NCBI RefSeq assembly: GCF_019393635.1
Contig: NC_057867.1
Coordinates: 3,094,889-3,158,888 of the forward strand
Reading direction: 5' to 3'
From: Dromiciops gliroides
Taxonomy: Eukaryota > Chordata > Mammalia > Microbiotheria > Microbiotheriidae
DNA length: 64,000 nt
Shown here: positions 1 through 12,250 of the stretch, in pieces
Layout: each line of letters starts with the position of its first letter
Position numbering within the stretch: the stretch's first letter is position 1
The notes under the pieces: generated by a model
Databases searched by the model: none
The model's input: only the letters and a program-made list of their open reading frames with translations
What the model was told of the DNA's origin: nothing
Translations under genes and position numbers: made by a program

Positions 1-1179
1 GTGCTATTGACTGACATTTATGGAGCACTGGAAGGCAGCTCACTGAAGTGACAAAGCAACCCTTCCTGGGTCTTGTAGCTGAGAAAAGAAACTGAACCTC
101 AGAAAGGGGAAGTAATTAGTCTATGGTGGCAGCATTTGTGACAGAGAAAAGCAGGATTCAAACTCAGGTCTCTCCGCTCCCTCCTTTATACTGCTCTGCC
201 TGTCAGCCTCCTTCTAAACCTCAGCCTCTTCTCCTCCACATCCTGTCCAATGTCTGATTCCTGCTCAAGGAAAGGCAACGTGGTAAAACAGATTCAACTT
301 GGAGTCAGGAAGAGCCAGGTTCAGTCTCCCTCAGACACTAGCTGGATGCCCCTGGGCAAGTCACTTTAGTTTCTTCAACTGTAAAATGAGCTCTACGGTC
401 CTGTCTAGCTCAAAACTTAGGATCCTATGAAACTTCCACATTTTTCAACCTTATCAGTTCCTAAGACCTAAATTCCCACTGATAAGATGATTCTCAACTC
501 AACTTTGAGGTTGTCTATGGGGAATGGGAGCACTTGGTGCATCATGGGCACCAAGAATGTCCCATAAGCCTCCACTCCAACTGCCCAGCCCCAACCCTAA
601 CACTCACTCTAGCCACATTTGGGCACCTTCAACTCATAGAAGTTTTTCCTCATATTAGGATTGCAATTCCTACCCCATTACTTCTAGATAAGACCTCAGG
701 CACCAAGCCTAAATGTCTAATCCCTCTTGTACATGCCAGGCTTTCCTGTACCCCCATACCAAGTCTTCTTTCCATCCCTAATTCCTTCCAAGGATGTGCA
801 TGCATTAACAGGTTAGTCACAGGCCCCAATCCCCATAAAAACACCCCAAATCACGGGGTAGGCAGAGAACAGCACTGGTGTCTTCTCCACCCCACAATAA
901 ATGTCCTGTCCTTTAATCCCAAGAGTTCTTCCTTGACTTCCTCACTGTCTTCAGTCTGGAGTGGGGCCTCACCTTGCTTACTAGCTGCTCTATGCCATTT
1001 TGGGCCTTCATTCCATACTATCCTCTCTCTTTCAAGACAGCAAGCTCACTTCATTCAAAACACTCCCCCCACCCCCAAATACCAGCTCTTGTAAGTCTTT
1101 ATGGGTCAAAGAGGTCAACTGAATGCCCCGGTTCTGTTAGCCTTCTCACCATTCTGTGTGCATTGAGTCTACCCCGAAC

Positions 1180-1210
<31 letters not shown>

Positions 1211-1390
1211 CCCCTTGATCACATTATCAAAGCCTATGAAGCCCAAGTCCCCTTACCCCTCCACCCCCGAAGAGTCCAATTCGCTAAGGATTGTCCACAC
1301 CATAGAGCCTCCTCATCGTCCTTGTCTTCGTCCTCCCCCTCCTGCAGGGCACCCCAACACAAAGCATGAGGGGCAAACAGGCTTGCTTCA
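1..1390. other. Flank beyond SNX12, repeat remnants, no gene seen
   Basis: Nothing here looks coding. A MIR/CORE-SINE remnant lies at about 275-430. A weak resemblance to the 3' end of a minus-strand CR1/L3 LINE runs through about 600-780. A pure A run of about 27 bp lies at 1180-1206. Confidence 0.6.
275..432 (+). repeat. MIR/CORE-SINE remnant
   Basis: The stretch carries the tRNA-derived signature: a GTCAGGAAG...GTTCA B-box-like part, then CCCTGGGCAAGTCACTTTAG and CTGTAAAATGAG. It is diverged and has no clear target-site duplication. Confidence 0.75.
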
Positions 1391-1396
1391 CAGTGG

Positions 1397-1402
1397 TTTA
1401 AT
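1397..1402 (-). terminator. SNX12: Candidate poly(A) signal of SNX12
   Basis: The minus strand reads ATTAAA here, about 1.6 kb beyond the SNX12 stop. No better AATAAA is obvious on that strand between this point and the stop. It would give a 3'UTR of roughly 1.6 kb. The site is inferred from sequence only. Confidence 0.45.
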
Positions 1403-3001
1403 ATGAACAGAAGGTGGATATGACATTGTCTGACAGAAGATTGAACAGTTTTGCTGAATGAAACCCCCAAGTTAGGATATATACACAGCAGAGATGGGGT
1501 GGCAGACTCTCAGCACTGGTGCATGCTGAAGGAATGTCTTCAAAAAGACAGAACGGAAGCTACAGCTCAAAAAAGGAAGCAGGTATTTCAACAACGACAA
1601 CAACACCATCAGCAAGGTGGGAAAGGGAACCGAGCCTCTCTCTGGGAGCTGCTCCTGGGCACAGCCTCAATAGCTAGAGCTGACCTCTGTCGCAGGGGCC
1701 AAGCTCCAAAGCCCAAGTCAGTACCCACGCCCTCCTCCCCCAGATCAGACTGCTCATCCCTCCCCCCAACATCCTGCTAGGATGAGGAACCTAGGTTTTC
1801 TGAAGGAGTGGGGGGAAGGCCCTCCTGTTGATGCTTCCGACTCTGGGCCACCTCCCAGCCCAAAGCCCAAGAGAGCTCCTAGCTCTGAGAGCCTGCTTTG
1901 TACTAAGAGCTAGGACAACTCCCAGCCAACTACTGTCCCTGGCCCAGCTTCGAGAGGAACCACTGGTGGTCCGTGAAGAGACCCTGTGACCACGGTCGGG
2001 GAGGGGATGACAATTCTTGGCCCTCAGCCCCATTCACCTAGCTCAAAGTGCTTGACAGAAGTCAGTCAGACTACATTATTGGTTCAAGTAGCCCTGCCCT
2101 TTGGGAACAAAAAGTGGCATGTGATTTCAGGTAAGAAGGAGAATGGGATGGACTCCTTTCTGGCCAACAGGAGCTTCCTAGACACTCTGCACCATCATCC
2201 AAGTGGCCAATTTTGCAAGGCAGCCCCGCCTCAGGGTAAGATTTCAGGAAGAGCTACTGACCCATACCGGTCAATTAAAGATGGACAGTGAAAAGCCAGC
2301 CAAGCAAAGGACACAATGAGGAGCCTTGAGAGTGGTAGAAAGCCAATAGGAGCCCCTCTGCTTCCCAAAAAGTTTCATGTGACTCTGAGGCAGCTAATAT
2401 GAAGGGCCCAGCAAATGCACAAACCTGGATGCTTGGCTTCTGGTTTGAGGACTGCCCCAGACAGCAACATAAGAGGGAGGAAGGGAATCAAGAAAATGTA
2501 GAGAGAACTAGGAGAGGAAAAGAGAAAACTGGGAGAGCCCGTGGGAGTCTACCATCCCACAACAGGGCAAAAGGAAGGTTCCATGCAGGTAGAAGGGGCA
2601 GGGTTGCTCCCTGCTCAGAGTTCCAGGTTAAACTTTGGAGTGGGGAACCTCCCTTAGACTCACGGCTTCGCTCACCTGTTTGGCCAAGTGCCACTGAAGC
2701 ACCAGATGCCCAGGCTAGCCTTGTTGCCCAAGAGGAAGCCCAAGCAATTGCCTTTCAGTTCAATTCCCGACCCCCTCCCCCTAAAAGCCCAGGACCTCTG
2801 CCCGCAGCTTCCCGCCTCTCCTGAGAGAGGAGGGTCTTAGAAGAGTGCCCACAGTGTGGCCAAGTGCCAGGGAGAACGATGGCAGACAGACAGTCAGGCC
2901 GGGGGACAACAGCCACTGCAGATCAAGAGAAAGAGAGGCTTAGTGTAAAAATCAGTGTCATTTTGCCAGGAAGGTGGAAGGCAGGCGGCCACAGGGCTTT
3001 C

Positions 3002-6000
3002 CTATTGGCGCACCTTCCCAGGGACGTAGTTCCTGTCGATTGTCTCCTCCTGCAGGAACATGTGTAGGCAGCGCTCATTCTGCGCCAATGGATGCCCAGC
3101 GATTCTGGAAGGGAACCAAGATGGCCGATGTCAGTATTCAAGGCCAGAGAGAACCAAAAACATCCCCCAAGACAAAGAGCAGGGCTGAGGCACCAGGCCT
3201 TCCGTGGGCTGCTTCTTACAGACCCCAACAGCTCTGGGGCCTCGCCTTTGCCCGGACCAGCTCCAGCCTAGCCTCAGACATAGGTAACATACACCATCTG
3301 CATGGGACTGAGGGATGACAGGTCCTGGAGGTATGGGATCAATCTTCCTGGGTGCTCAAAACTACCATTACATTATAGAAGATGGGGCAAGGGTGGGAAA
3401 GCAGCAGCCAGAGCCCTCAAGACATCAGCTCACTTGTTAATAAACTGTTCAAGGCCCTGCCTTCTCTCCTCGATGAAGGACTCCTCAAAGATGCCTTCGT
3501 CTCCTCGGAAGGGGAGCTGTCTCTTCAAGGCTTTCCCAGGCAGCGGGGGCACAACAATCTGTGGGCAGACCCCAAACATCAACCGCTGGAGGATGTGGCT
3601 CACTATATCCCATGACCAGCACCCCCAAAGGGGCCAGGCGCCAAGGGACTTCTGGGGGAGGACAAAGTTGCCCTTCATGATGTCCCATCAAAACATTAGT
3701 GACTGGGCCCCAACACCCTTACCTTTCTTTACTAATCACATCCACGTATTTAGCTAAGGCTTTCTGGAGTCTAGTTGTGCCTGGCCTCACACTGCTGTGG
3801 AAGTCAGCATGTCCCTTTCCAAGTTACCCCTTTGAAATGTGCAGTGGGGCTGTCCACTTGGACCCCCCTTCCCACTCCCTTCACAGGCTTGGGTTCCACA
3901 GAGGGGGCTGGGGGGTAGGCCACACCTTACTGTCCCGCTCCAGTTCATTCTTTAGCCATTCAAAGTCACTGTAGCGCCGCCGTACACATGACTCCTTCAG
4001 CTTGAAGATAGGTAGGTTTGTCTGTAGGGAAAGGAGGAATGAAAGAGGGCAGGAGGAAGGAATGGTCAATCCATACCCACACATATGTGCTACCTCTCAG
4101 GCAGGTTCTAACAGGGATGGGGTTTGGTCAGCTCTATGTTTTTGGCTCCCTTCTCAGAGCACCAAAGCAGAAATGCTAACCCTTGTCCATGCCCAACCTG
4201 GACCGTACTCAGGCCTTAGAAATTTCCTGAATGGAAAAGGAATTTGAACTCAGCAAAGTTATGCCCTCCCCACCCTATTCACCAGCATCCATACATCCAT
4301 CATCCATCATCCATCCATCTACCCACCCAACCAACCATCCATCCATCCAACCATCCATCTATCCATCCACCCACCCACCCACCCATCTATCCATCCATCC
4401 ACCCATCCATCCATCCATCCACCCATCCATCCATCCATCCACCCACCCACCCACCCATCTATCCATCCATCCACCCATCCATCCATCCATCCATCCACCC
4501 ACCCATCTATCCATCCATCCACCCACCCACCCACCCATCTATCCATCCGTCCACCCATCCATCCACCCACCCATCCAACCATCCATCCATCCATCCACCC
4601 ACCCACCCAACCATCCATCCACTCATCTATCCATCCATCCATCCACCCATCCATCCACCCATCCATCCACCCATCCATCCATCCACCCACCCAACCACCC
4701 ATCCATCCATCCATCCATCCATCCATCCATCCATCCATCCATCCATCCATCCATCCATCCATCCATCCATCCATCCATCCATCCATCCATCGATGTTCAC
4801 CCAAGCCCATCTCTTCCAGGCAACCTCTCCAGAATACTTGAGTAGCCCTCTTGGACCTCCTTGGAACTCTGCACCAAGCAATTCATATACAGTATTGCAC
4901 CATCTTCACCACTGTGACATATAAGCCTCTAGATGGTGGAGAACATAGCTTCCACTTCGGGTAGCAGTGCTGAAGACCTAGTGGGCTGACTGACTGAGGA
5001 TGCCATGCCCTAGGAAACAATTTTGCAAGATTCTCCCCTGCTCTGAAAACTTCATGCCAAATAGCTATTAGCTAAGTTAGCTTTCTATAGCTTGTTCCAC
5101 AATACCAACCAGCTCGGTCCTAACTCCTAACCATTCAAAAGTTCCTCAGGGATCTTAAGGTAACTGGACAGCTATGGCTGAAGAAAGGAAGGAAATAAGC
5201 ATTTATCAAGTACCTACTGTGTGCTGGGCACTGTGCTAAACACTTTACTCATATGATTTCATTTGATCTTCACAACCCTGAGAGGTAGGTGCTGTCATTA
5301 TCCTCATGGAACAGTTGAGGAAATTGAGAATCAGAGGTGAAATGACTTGCCTGAGGTCACACAGCTAGCCAGTGTCTGAGGCTGGATTTGAATTCAGGCC
5401 TCCCTGATTCCAAGCCTGGGTCTCTGTGCACTGTGTTGGCCCCAGCTGGGCCAACAGCACAGGCAAAGAGCCTTGCCAACAGGTCCTGGGCAGGAATAGC
5501 CACATGAGCTAGCAAAGCATGAAACTCCAGAGTCACTTTGTACCCCTTTTTCCTAGCTCCCCAACAGCTAGACCAGGGTATCTAGGAATCCTACTTCAGG
5601 GCTCCCCTTCCTCTTAGCCTGACATGCTTCTCAAAAGTCCTTTGGAATCTGTGAAGCCAGAGGCTGCCTTCTGGGTCAGCTTCAGGGCCAAGTCACACAA
5701 AATGGGACCTCAGGGCAGCTTATAGGGGGCGGCTAGGTGGTGCAATGGATAGAGCACCAGCCCTGGATTCAGGAGTACCTGAGTTCAAATCCAGTCTCAG
5801 ACACTTAACACTTACTAGCTGTGTGACCCTGGGCAAGTCACTTAACCTCAATTGCCTCACCAAAAAAAAAAAAAAAAAAGGAGAAAAAAAAGGGTAGCTT
5901 ATAGTCACCAAGGTGCCACCTCAAGGCACAGTGAGCATGATGGGAGGGAGGGGTGTATAAAGAATGATTTTATTATTTGAACTCACTCCCTAGTAACCCC

Positions 6001-8494
6001 AAAGTAAAAATGACTGAGTACCTAGACCCCAGTCTACTTCTTCTCCTGAACCTTCTTATTTGGGAAGAGCTGGGAAATTCAGGTAGATTCCTGAAGATTA
6101 TGCTGCCACAAGAAGTGCCAGCAGGAGAACTGAGAAAAGGAAGAAACAGTGCCAGGATGCTGCCAATCACCAGGCAGTGCTTTGCAGACTTGCTCTGCCT
6201 CAGAAATGCCCTTTCCCTGTCTACCTGCCTAAGCAAGGAACTGCTGCATATGAGGCTCATCTCCTCTCAGGACTAACCCACAAATCAGATGTCAAAACCA
6301 AACTCCTATTTTCGGTTTCAGTAGAGATGCCCCTTAAGCCGAACTTCAAGCTGTCCAGGCACCACTGCTCGCCATAAAAGCCAGGGGCAAAGAGAGACAC
6401 AAAGCGGAGTCCCTAAAGAAAAGTCTAGCCAGAGCATCCATGGTGCCCTGAAGCTTCTGCGGGGCTTCTCCAGATTCTGCACTGCCCCCAAGACATCTCT
6501 CGTTAGAGTATTCAGAATGGACTAGAAAGAAAACCGGACACTGAAAAGACCAACGACTTTGAATGGCTTAGGAACTCTGATGGACACAATGGAGCCGAGC
6601 AAGCACAGTTGGAGGGGACTCCTGGTGAAACCCACTGCCCTCCTCCACATGGCCAGCTGATGGACTCATGGGGCAGAACTGAGTTTGGACATGGCTGATG
6701 CAGGCATTTGTTTTGCTCGACTACACATTTTTGTGGCATTTATTTTCTTGTTTTCTCAATGGGTGGAGGGAAAGAATTTGGAACTGAAAATAACTAAAAA
6801 TAAAATAACTGTCAATATAGTTACTATGACTATAAATATCTATAACTATAAAAATAACTAAAAATAAAACTAAATTTACAAAATGTGGAGGGTTTTGGCA
6901 GCCATGAGCATAAAAAAGGAGAAATCGCCAGTCTATAAACCAAGAATTGAAATAAGAGTTTTTACACTGGAAGCCACTCACAGTGCAAAGAGAGGGAAGG
7001 ACTGATGAAGATGTAGTGAATAGTAAGCTTTTACACACTGGTTAGTTGTAAGTGTTGGTTTTTCCCAAGTCTAATCAAGGAGACCCCGTAAGGGAGAGTT
7101 TCTTCCTCCCAACCAAGGTTGGACAAAGAGTTCTTTAAAACACATCCCTGAAATACTCTTCTCTTTTGAGAGTCAAAGCAGGCACTAAATCACGGGATGG
7201 GGGGGGAAAGTCCTAGTTAGAAATCCACAAGGCCATGTCCCAGACTCACTCAAAGTCGTTTCTTATCCCTAGAAAAATGCATCCTGTCTATTTTCTGTCT
7301 GTTGAGGAACTTAATTTCCACACTTCCCCTGGCAGGGATGATTCTAACTAGCTATATCACCAATCAGTCTAACTTTCCTTGTTTCCTTTCCCTCGGCTAC
7401 GTCTAGAGGAGTCTGGAAAGGCTAGACTTGGGGAATCCTGATTCTGCACCTTGATACCCTCTGTGCCGTGCTCTCTGGACAGGGCATTACTCCCTGCAAA
7501 CTAGCAGAGACTGCTCAAAAGGAGAAGGCGCTCCAACGTTGGGCTCTGCCACCTACTGTGTGAGCTTGGGCCCATCACCCAACACTTGCCAACCTCCGTT
7601 TCCTGACCTCTGCTCGATGACCTCTAATAGCCCTCTCAGCTCTAAATGGATGACCTTCCAGCACCCAGGGTCCTGAAGTGTTCCCCCTCAGAACCGTTGA
7701 GGCCAGGCGGGGAGATGGGGTATGCCGAGGCCCTCGGAGCCCGAGAAAGGCCTTGGGGAAAAGTGGACAGAAAGATGGCGCGGCCCCCAAACTTTTGGGG
7801 GCTGCGCCCGGCACCCTCGAGACCCTTCCAAACTCCCTTCTTTGGGAGCCTCTAGGGGACCCGCTTTCTCACGTCTGCCTCTCGGGGCCCCCAACCTCAG
7901 CCCAAAACTACAGGCCCGAGAGTTCCATCACTTGGGTCGAGGGGGGCAGGAAGGGGGACCCGGCGAGGTCACAAAGGTGCGGCTCGAAAGGCCCGGCCTG
8001 ACGCCCCCCCTCCCCCGCCCGCGCCCCGCACCCTCCCAGGCCCCGGCCCGGCCCGGCTCCCCCGCGTGCACGCAGCGGGCGGCGCCCCAAGGCCATGCTC
8101 GTGCCCGCTCGCTGCGCCCGCGCCCGCGCCCGCAGACGGGAGAGCAGGGGGAGGGGGGCACGGTCCCGAGGCCCCTCCTCGCCCCGCCCCTGCAGAGCGC
8201 GCGCGCGGTGCCGGGGCACGGGCGCGTGCGCGCGGTGCCGGGGCGCGCGGTGCCGGGGCGCGCGCCCCCGGCCCCGGCCCCTCCCCCTCCCCGCCCCGGG
8301 CCCGCATCCCCGGGCCCCCGCTCACTCACCCGCATCCGGACTTCGTAGGTGGTGAAGCGCGCTCGGCCCACGCCCACCGTCTGCGGGTTGAAGATGTCGA
8401 TCTCCAGGAAGTTGCTCGGCGGCCCGTAGGCGTCCGTCAGGTCCTGAGGCTTCGAGTTCAGGCGCCGAGTGTCCGCCACCGCCGCGTCCGACAT
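3002..8494 (-). CDS. SNX12: Sorting nexin 12 (complete, 4 coding exons)
   Basis: Coding exons on the minus strand are 8494-8330, 4021-3926, 3558-3434 and 3104-3002. They sum to 489 nt, or 162 aa, the human SNX12 length as I recall it. Every intron has GT-AG borders and phases match, with the last intron splitting Lys129. The protein is a short sorting nexin, essentially one PX domain. The PX domain binds PI3P on early endosomes and acts in cargo sorting with retromer-type coats. Visible PX hallmarks are the RRRYSDF motif at residues 69-75, the PPLPGK loop at 91-96 and the ERRQGLEQF helix at 118-126. The N-terminus begins [19 protein letters not shown] and the C-terminus ends VPGKVRQ. The start ATG lies in a CpG island. 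Intron 1 (4022-8329) holds a large ATCC microsatellite and SINEs. SNX3 is the close paralogue, but the N- and C-termini fit SNX12 better. Confidence 0.97.
4288..4793. repeat. (ATCC)n tetranucleotide microsatellite
   Basis: About 500 bp of ATCC/CCATC units lie in SNX12 intron 1, some 270 bp upstream of exon 2 in the direction of transcription. The left two thirds are interrupted by CCCA, ACCA and CTAT variants. The right end (about 4700-4790) is nearly pure ATCC, as in a recently expanding tract. Confidence 0.95.
5170..5445 (-). repeat. MIR-family SINE, reverse orientation
   Basis: The order TACCTACTGTGTGCTGGGCACTGTGCTAA, then GAGGAAATTGAGAATCAGAGG, then GGTCACACAGCTAG is the reverse complement of the MIR consensus. 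It lies in SNX12 intron 1. Confidence 0.8.
5726..5895 (+). repeat. WSINE1-like CORE-SINE
   Basis: A full-length tRNA-headed SINE begins GGCGGCTAGGTGGTGCAATGG. It contains the TTCAAATCC B-box and the CTAGCTGTGTGACCCTGGGC core, and ends in an A-rich tail. It is flanked by the target duplication AGCTTATAG (about 5718-5725 and 5896-5904). Confidence 0.88.
6740..6900 (+). repeat. Probable degraded L1 3' end
   Basis: GGGTGGAGGGAAAGAATTTGGAACTG followed by an A/T-rich stretch with AATAAAA repeats resembles the 3'UTR of marsupial L1 seen at 12520-12630 and 22720-22840. It is short and diverged. Confidence 0.4.
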
Positions 8495-8900
8495 CTTTCC
8501 GCACCCGCTCCCAGCGCGCGAGCCCGAGCGGCCCAGCGGGGGGGAAGAGGGGTGCGGGGGGAGAAGGGCGGGGGGAGGACAAGAGGGAGCAGAGGGGGGG
8601 GCGGAACGTGGGGGAGTAGGAGGAGATCCGACGAGGGAGGAGGACGAGGCGAGTCCCGCCCACCCAGCTGCCCGACCGACTGACTGACTGGCCGACCCAC
8701 CAACCAACTTGCCCTCTCGGCTCCAGGCTCGGGCAACGGCGCGCAAGCCCCGCCCAAGCGCCGGGCCCGGCGCCCTGAATGCCGCTCAGCCGCCGCCCTA
8801 CCACCGCTATTAACTCGTTCTTATCCAGAGCGCGGGGGCCCCTCTGGGCCATTGCCCCGCTCCGCCTCTCACGCACATCTCCCTTTCCCCATCCTCCCCC
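7640..8900. promoter_or_regulatory. CpG island promoter of SNX12
   Basis: A GC-rich, CpG-dense stretch covers SNX12 exon 1, its upstream flank and the first part of intron 1. It is the expected TATA-less housekeeping-type promoter for the minus-strand gene. A short tandem repeat of a roughly 15-bp GCGCGGTGCCGGGGC-like unit occurs three times at about 8205-8270, just inside intron 1. A YY1-like AAGATGGCG core lies near 7773. Many long open frames on both strands here are GC-content artefacts. Confidence 0.8.
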
Positions 8901-9640
8901 ACCCCCGCCCGGTGCTACAAACTCCTTGGGAGAGTCTAGCTCTGCCCTGTTCCCCGCCCATCTCCCACCCCCACCCCAGACCGTGCGGCGTGTCGCTCCG
9001 GGCTGGCGTGGGTCCCGGAAGCTGAGTTATCCCTGTTTGGTCACTGAATGTTAGAGCTGAGCCAAGGCCCGGGGAGAGCGAGGGACTTGGCCAAGGTCAC
9101 GTAGGTGACCGGCCCGCTCCGACCCCGCCTCCCCCTACCGCTCCATCAGAGCCAGTTTATCCACGTGGCTGCCCCCCACCCCCACACCAAACCACAGACC
9201 GACGCACATTGTCTGAGCGCCTACTGCATGCCAGGCCAAGTGCACTGCTCGAAGGCTGCTGGAAACCCAGGGGCTGCAAACTTGACATCACTTTAGAAAG
9301 TTCGGTTTTCAGTTAATGAGAGTTAGGTTAGATAAAAAGCCCTTGTTAGGGCTCTTCCCGCCCTGGGGTTCTTAGAACGGCAACTAGCCCTGAAGGGGTG
9401 CTCCCTCTACCAGAGGACTAAGTACCCACCCTTTCTCCCAACACTTGCTCCTTTGTGGCGAGGGAAAGTTTTTTCATTTGATAAGGCCTGGGAGATCTAT
9501 GATTACAAAGAAGGTTTAAAATATAAATACAATGTCGCAAGGCGGTTAGTGATTTAAAAAAAAAAAAGACCCCTCAATAAACATCAGAATGTTTGTAGCA
9601 GCTTTTGTGTAGTAAAAACAAACTAGAAACCTGAGAGATC
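8900..9640. other. Intergenic, mostly unique, no gene seen
   Basis: The CpG-rich flank of SNX12 fades into AT-rich sequence. A short MIR-like fragment is visible around 9055-9110 and an A-run at 9556. I see nothing that looks coding. Confidence 0.6.
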
Positions 9641-9888
9641 CAAGCTAGGTGGTTTAGGGTTGGACGTGAAGTCAGGAAGACTTGATTCAAATCTTGCCTC
9701 AAACAAGTTATAGTTGTATGACCTTGGGCAAGTCATTTCACCCCTGTTTCCTCATCTGTAAAATGGGCATCATAACAGCACCTACCTCCCAAGGTGGTTG
9801 TGAGGATCATCTGAGGTAATATTTGCAAAGAGTTTTAGTGTCTGGCGCATAGTAGGCACTATAAAAATACTAGCTATTATTATGGGTG
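9640..9888 (+). repeat. MIR-family SINE
   Basis: A nearly complete MIR-type element: GTCAGGAAGACTTGATTCAAAT, TATGACCTTGGGCAAGTCA, CTCATCTGTAAAATGGG and a terminal CATAGTAGGCACTATAAAAA. Confidence 0.8.
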
Positions 9889-10730
9889 AGAATGTTGCAA
9901 ATCATTAATGATTAGAGAAATTCGCATTAAAACAAACAGCTTCAAGGTTGCCCTCCTACCAGTCAGATCGGCACAGATGTTGGGAAAATGACAGATGTTG
10001 GAGGAGCTGTAGGAAAAACAGGCACATGAATGGACTGTGGTTGGAGCTCTAAGCACTCTAGAAGGGAATTTGTCACTACGTCCCCAAACACACTAAATTG
10101 TGCCCCAAACCATGACGAGGGCTATATCTTCTAAGAATCAACAGAAAAGGAGAAGGATCAAACGGAGAAAAATAGTTATAGGGTTATTGCAAAAAACTAA
10201 AATCTAAGGGTGCTGCCCATCGATTGGAGATCATGGTAGATGATTGAAATAAAATATCATTATGCCCTAAGGAATGGCAAAAGGTATGATTTTAGAGAAA
10301 CCTGGGAAACTCATCTGCTATGAATTGGTACAGAATGAAGTTAGCAGAACCAGGATAATAATTTATACAGTAATGACATTGCCAAGACAAACAACAAAGA
10401 CTTAATGACCAACTACACTCCATTTCCAAGAAGGATAAAGAAGCATGCTACTCACCTCTTTACTAATGATAGACTCGAGGTGCATGCAGAGTGAGATATA
10501 AAATACATTTTGGGATGTGGCCAATATTTGAATTCGTTGTATTTGACTATGAATATTTGTTACAAGGATTGGGGGGGGAGGGGATTCCCCCAATGAGGGA
10601 TGGGGTGAGAAAAGTGCTTGTAAATTGAAAAGAAAATAATTTTTGAAGAGAAAATGCAGCTGATATAAAAGGAGCATATATCAAAATTATTTTTAAATCA
10701 ATAAAAGGTAAAAACAATTTTCATCTTCAT
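9888..10730 (+). mobile_element. Degraded L1 3' fragment
   Basis: The order of motifs matches the marsupial L1 ORF2 end and 3'UTR: an ATTAGAGAAATTCGCATTAAAA tract, then AGAGAAACCTGGGAAACTCAT, then AGTTAGCAGAACCAGGATAA. It ends in a G-rich, then A-rich, 3' region. It is heavily diverged and has no open frame. Confidence 0.65.
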
Positions 10731-10867
10731 TGATGTACATAGTGAACGAAGAATGAATGAAGATATATTAAGTTCCTCCAGTGCACCAAGAGATACAAAG
10801 ACAAAATTGAGATAATCCTGCCCTCTAAAAGCTTACATGCTTTAAAACAAACAAACTATTGATTGAT

Positions 10868-12250
10868 TGTTAGCATTCTTTTTTTTTCATTTTGAGTTTC
10901 GAATTCTCTCCTTCCCTCCTGCCCCTCCCCGCAGTGAAAAGGCAAGCAATATAATATCAATTATATGCATGAAATCATGTAAAAGATCTCCATATTAACC
11001 ATGTTAAAAAAAAAAGCAAGAAAAAATAAAGTGATAAAAATTATGCTTCAGTCTGCATTCAAAGTTCATTAGTTCTCCCTCTGGAGGTGGATAGCATTTT
11101 TCACCATGGATCCTTTGGAATTGTCTTGATCAGAATAGCTAAGTCTTTCACAGTTGATCATTGTCACAACGTTGCTGCTACCATGTACAATGTTCTCCTG
11201 GTCCTGCTCACTTTGCATCAGTTTATATAAGCTTTCCCAGGTTTTTCTGAAACCATTCTACTCATCATTTCTTATAGCATTACCTCGCAATCATATAAAA
11301 CAACTTATCCAACCATTCCCCTACTGATAAGCATCCTCTCAATTTCCAATTTTTTGCCACCACAAAAAGGGCTGCTATAAATATTTTTGCACGTATAGGT
11401 CCTTTTCCCTTTTCTTTTATCTCTTTGTGATACAGATCTAGAAGTAGTATAGCTGGGTCTGAGATTATGCAGTTTTATAGCCCTTTGAGGAAACCTAGGT
11501 GTCAAAGTAGGTGGAGTTCTGGGCTTGGAATCAGGAAGACTCATCTTACTAAATTCAAATCTGGCCTCAGATATTTACTAGCTGTGTAACCTTGGGCAAG
11601 TCACTTAACCCTGTTTGCCTCGGTTTCCTTATCTGTAAAATAAGCTGGAGAAGGAAACGGCAAACCACTCCAGTATTTTTGCCAAGAAATCCCAAATGGG
11701 GTCACTAAGGGTCAGACATGACTGAAAATGACTCAACAACAAAAATAACAATATCCCTTTGGGCATAGTTCCAAATTGTTCTCCAGAGTGGTTGGACCAG
11801 TTCACAACTCCACCAGCAGTGCATTAGTGTCCCATATTTTCCACATCCCCTCCAGCATTTGTTATTTTCCTTTTCTGTCACGTTAGCCAATCTGATAGGT
11901 GTGAGGTGCTACTTCAGAGCTGTTTTAATTTGCATTTCTCTAAACAATAGTGATTTAGAGCCTTTTTTTTTCACATATTTTGAGTTCTTCTTCTGAAAAC
12001 TGCCTGTTCATATCCTTCATATCAGTTGTGGTATGGCTCTTATTTTTATAAATTTGACTCCGTTCCCTATATATTTGAGGAATGAGGTCTTTTTCAGAGA
12101 AACTTGATGTGAAAATTCCCCCCAGGTTTCCTGCTTTCCTCCTAATTTTGGCTGCATTGGTTTTGATTATGCATATAATCATATAATCAAAATTATCCAA
12201 CTTCCCACAATTCTATCTCCTGTTTGGTCATAAACTCTTCCCTAAGCCAT
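10868..12250 (-). mobile_element. L1 3' half, reverse orientation
   Basis: The element's 3'UTR lies at the left end (T-run at 10880). The right part encodes, on the minus strand at 11705-11890, the L1 ORF2 C-terminal pattern WRGCGKYGTLMHCWW followed by VQPLWRTIWNY. A younger SINE with an RTE-like tail interrupts it at about 11487-11745. The fragment is 5' truncated and cannot encode a working ORF2. Confidence 0.85.
11487..11748 (+). repeat. SINE with RTE/BovB-like tail inserted in L1
   Basis: A tRNA-derived head (CTAGCTGTGTAACCTTGGGC) is joined to a tail reading GGAAACGGCAAACCACTCCAG, then CCAAATGGGGTCAC and GACATGACTGAAAATGACT. That tail matches the RTE-derived tail known from BovB-linked SINEs. 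The flanking L1 sequence AGCCCTTTG / ATCCCTTTG is duplicated, marking insertion into the older L1. Confidence 0.85.

Noticed and set aside
534-1094. 186-codon plus-strand frame at the window start
   Set aside because: No domain, low-complexity composition, and overlap with LINE-like sequence.
4231-4924. Long open frames of His-Pro-Ser-Ile or Gly-Trp-Met-Asp repeats on both strands
   Set aside because: They are translations of the ATCC microsatellite inside SNX12 intron 1.
7928-8746. The whole 272-codon open frame containing SNX12 exon 1
   Set aside because: Only 8494-8330 is coding. The extensions either side are 5'UTR and intron.
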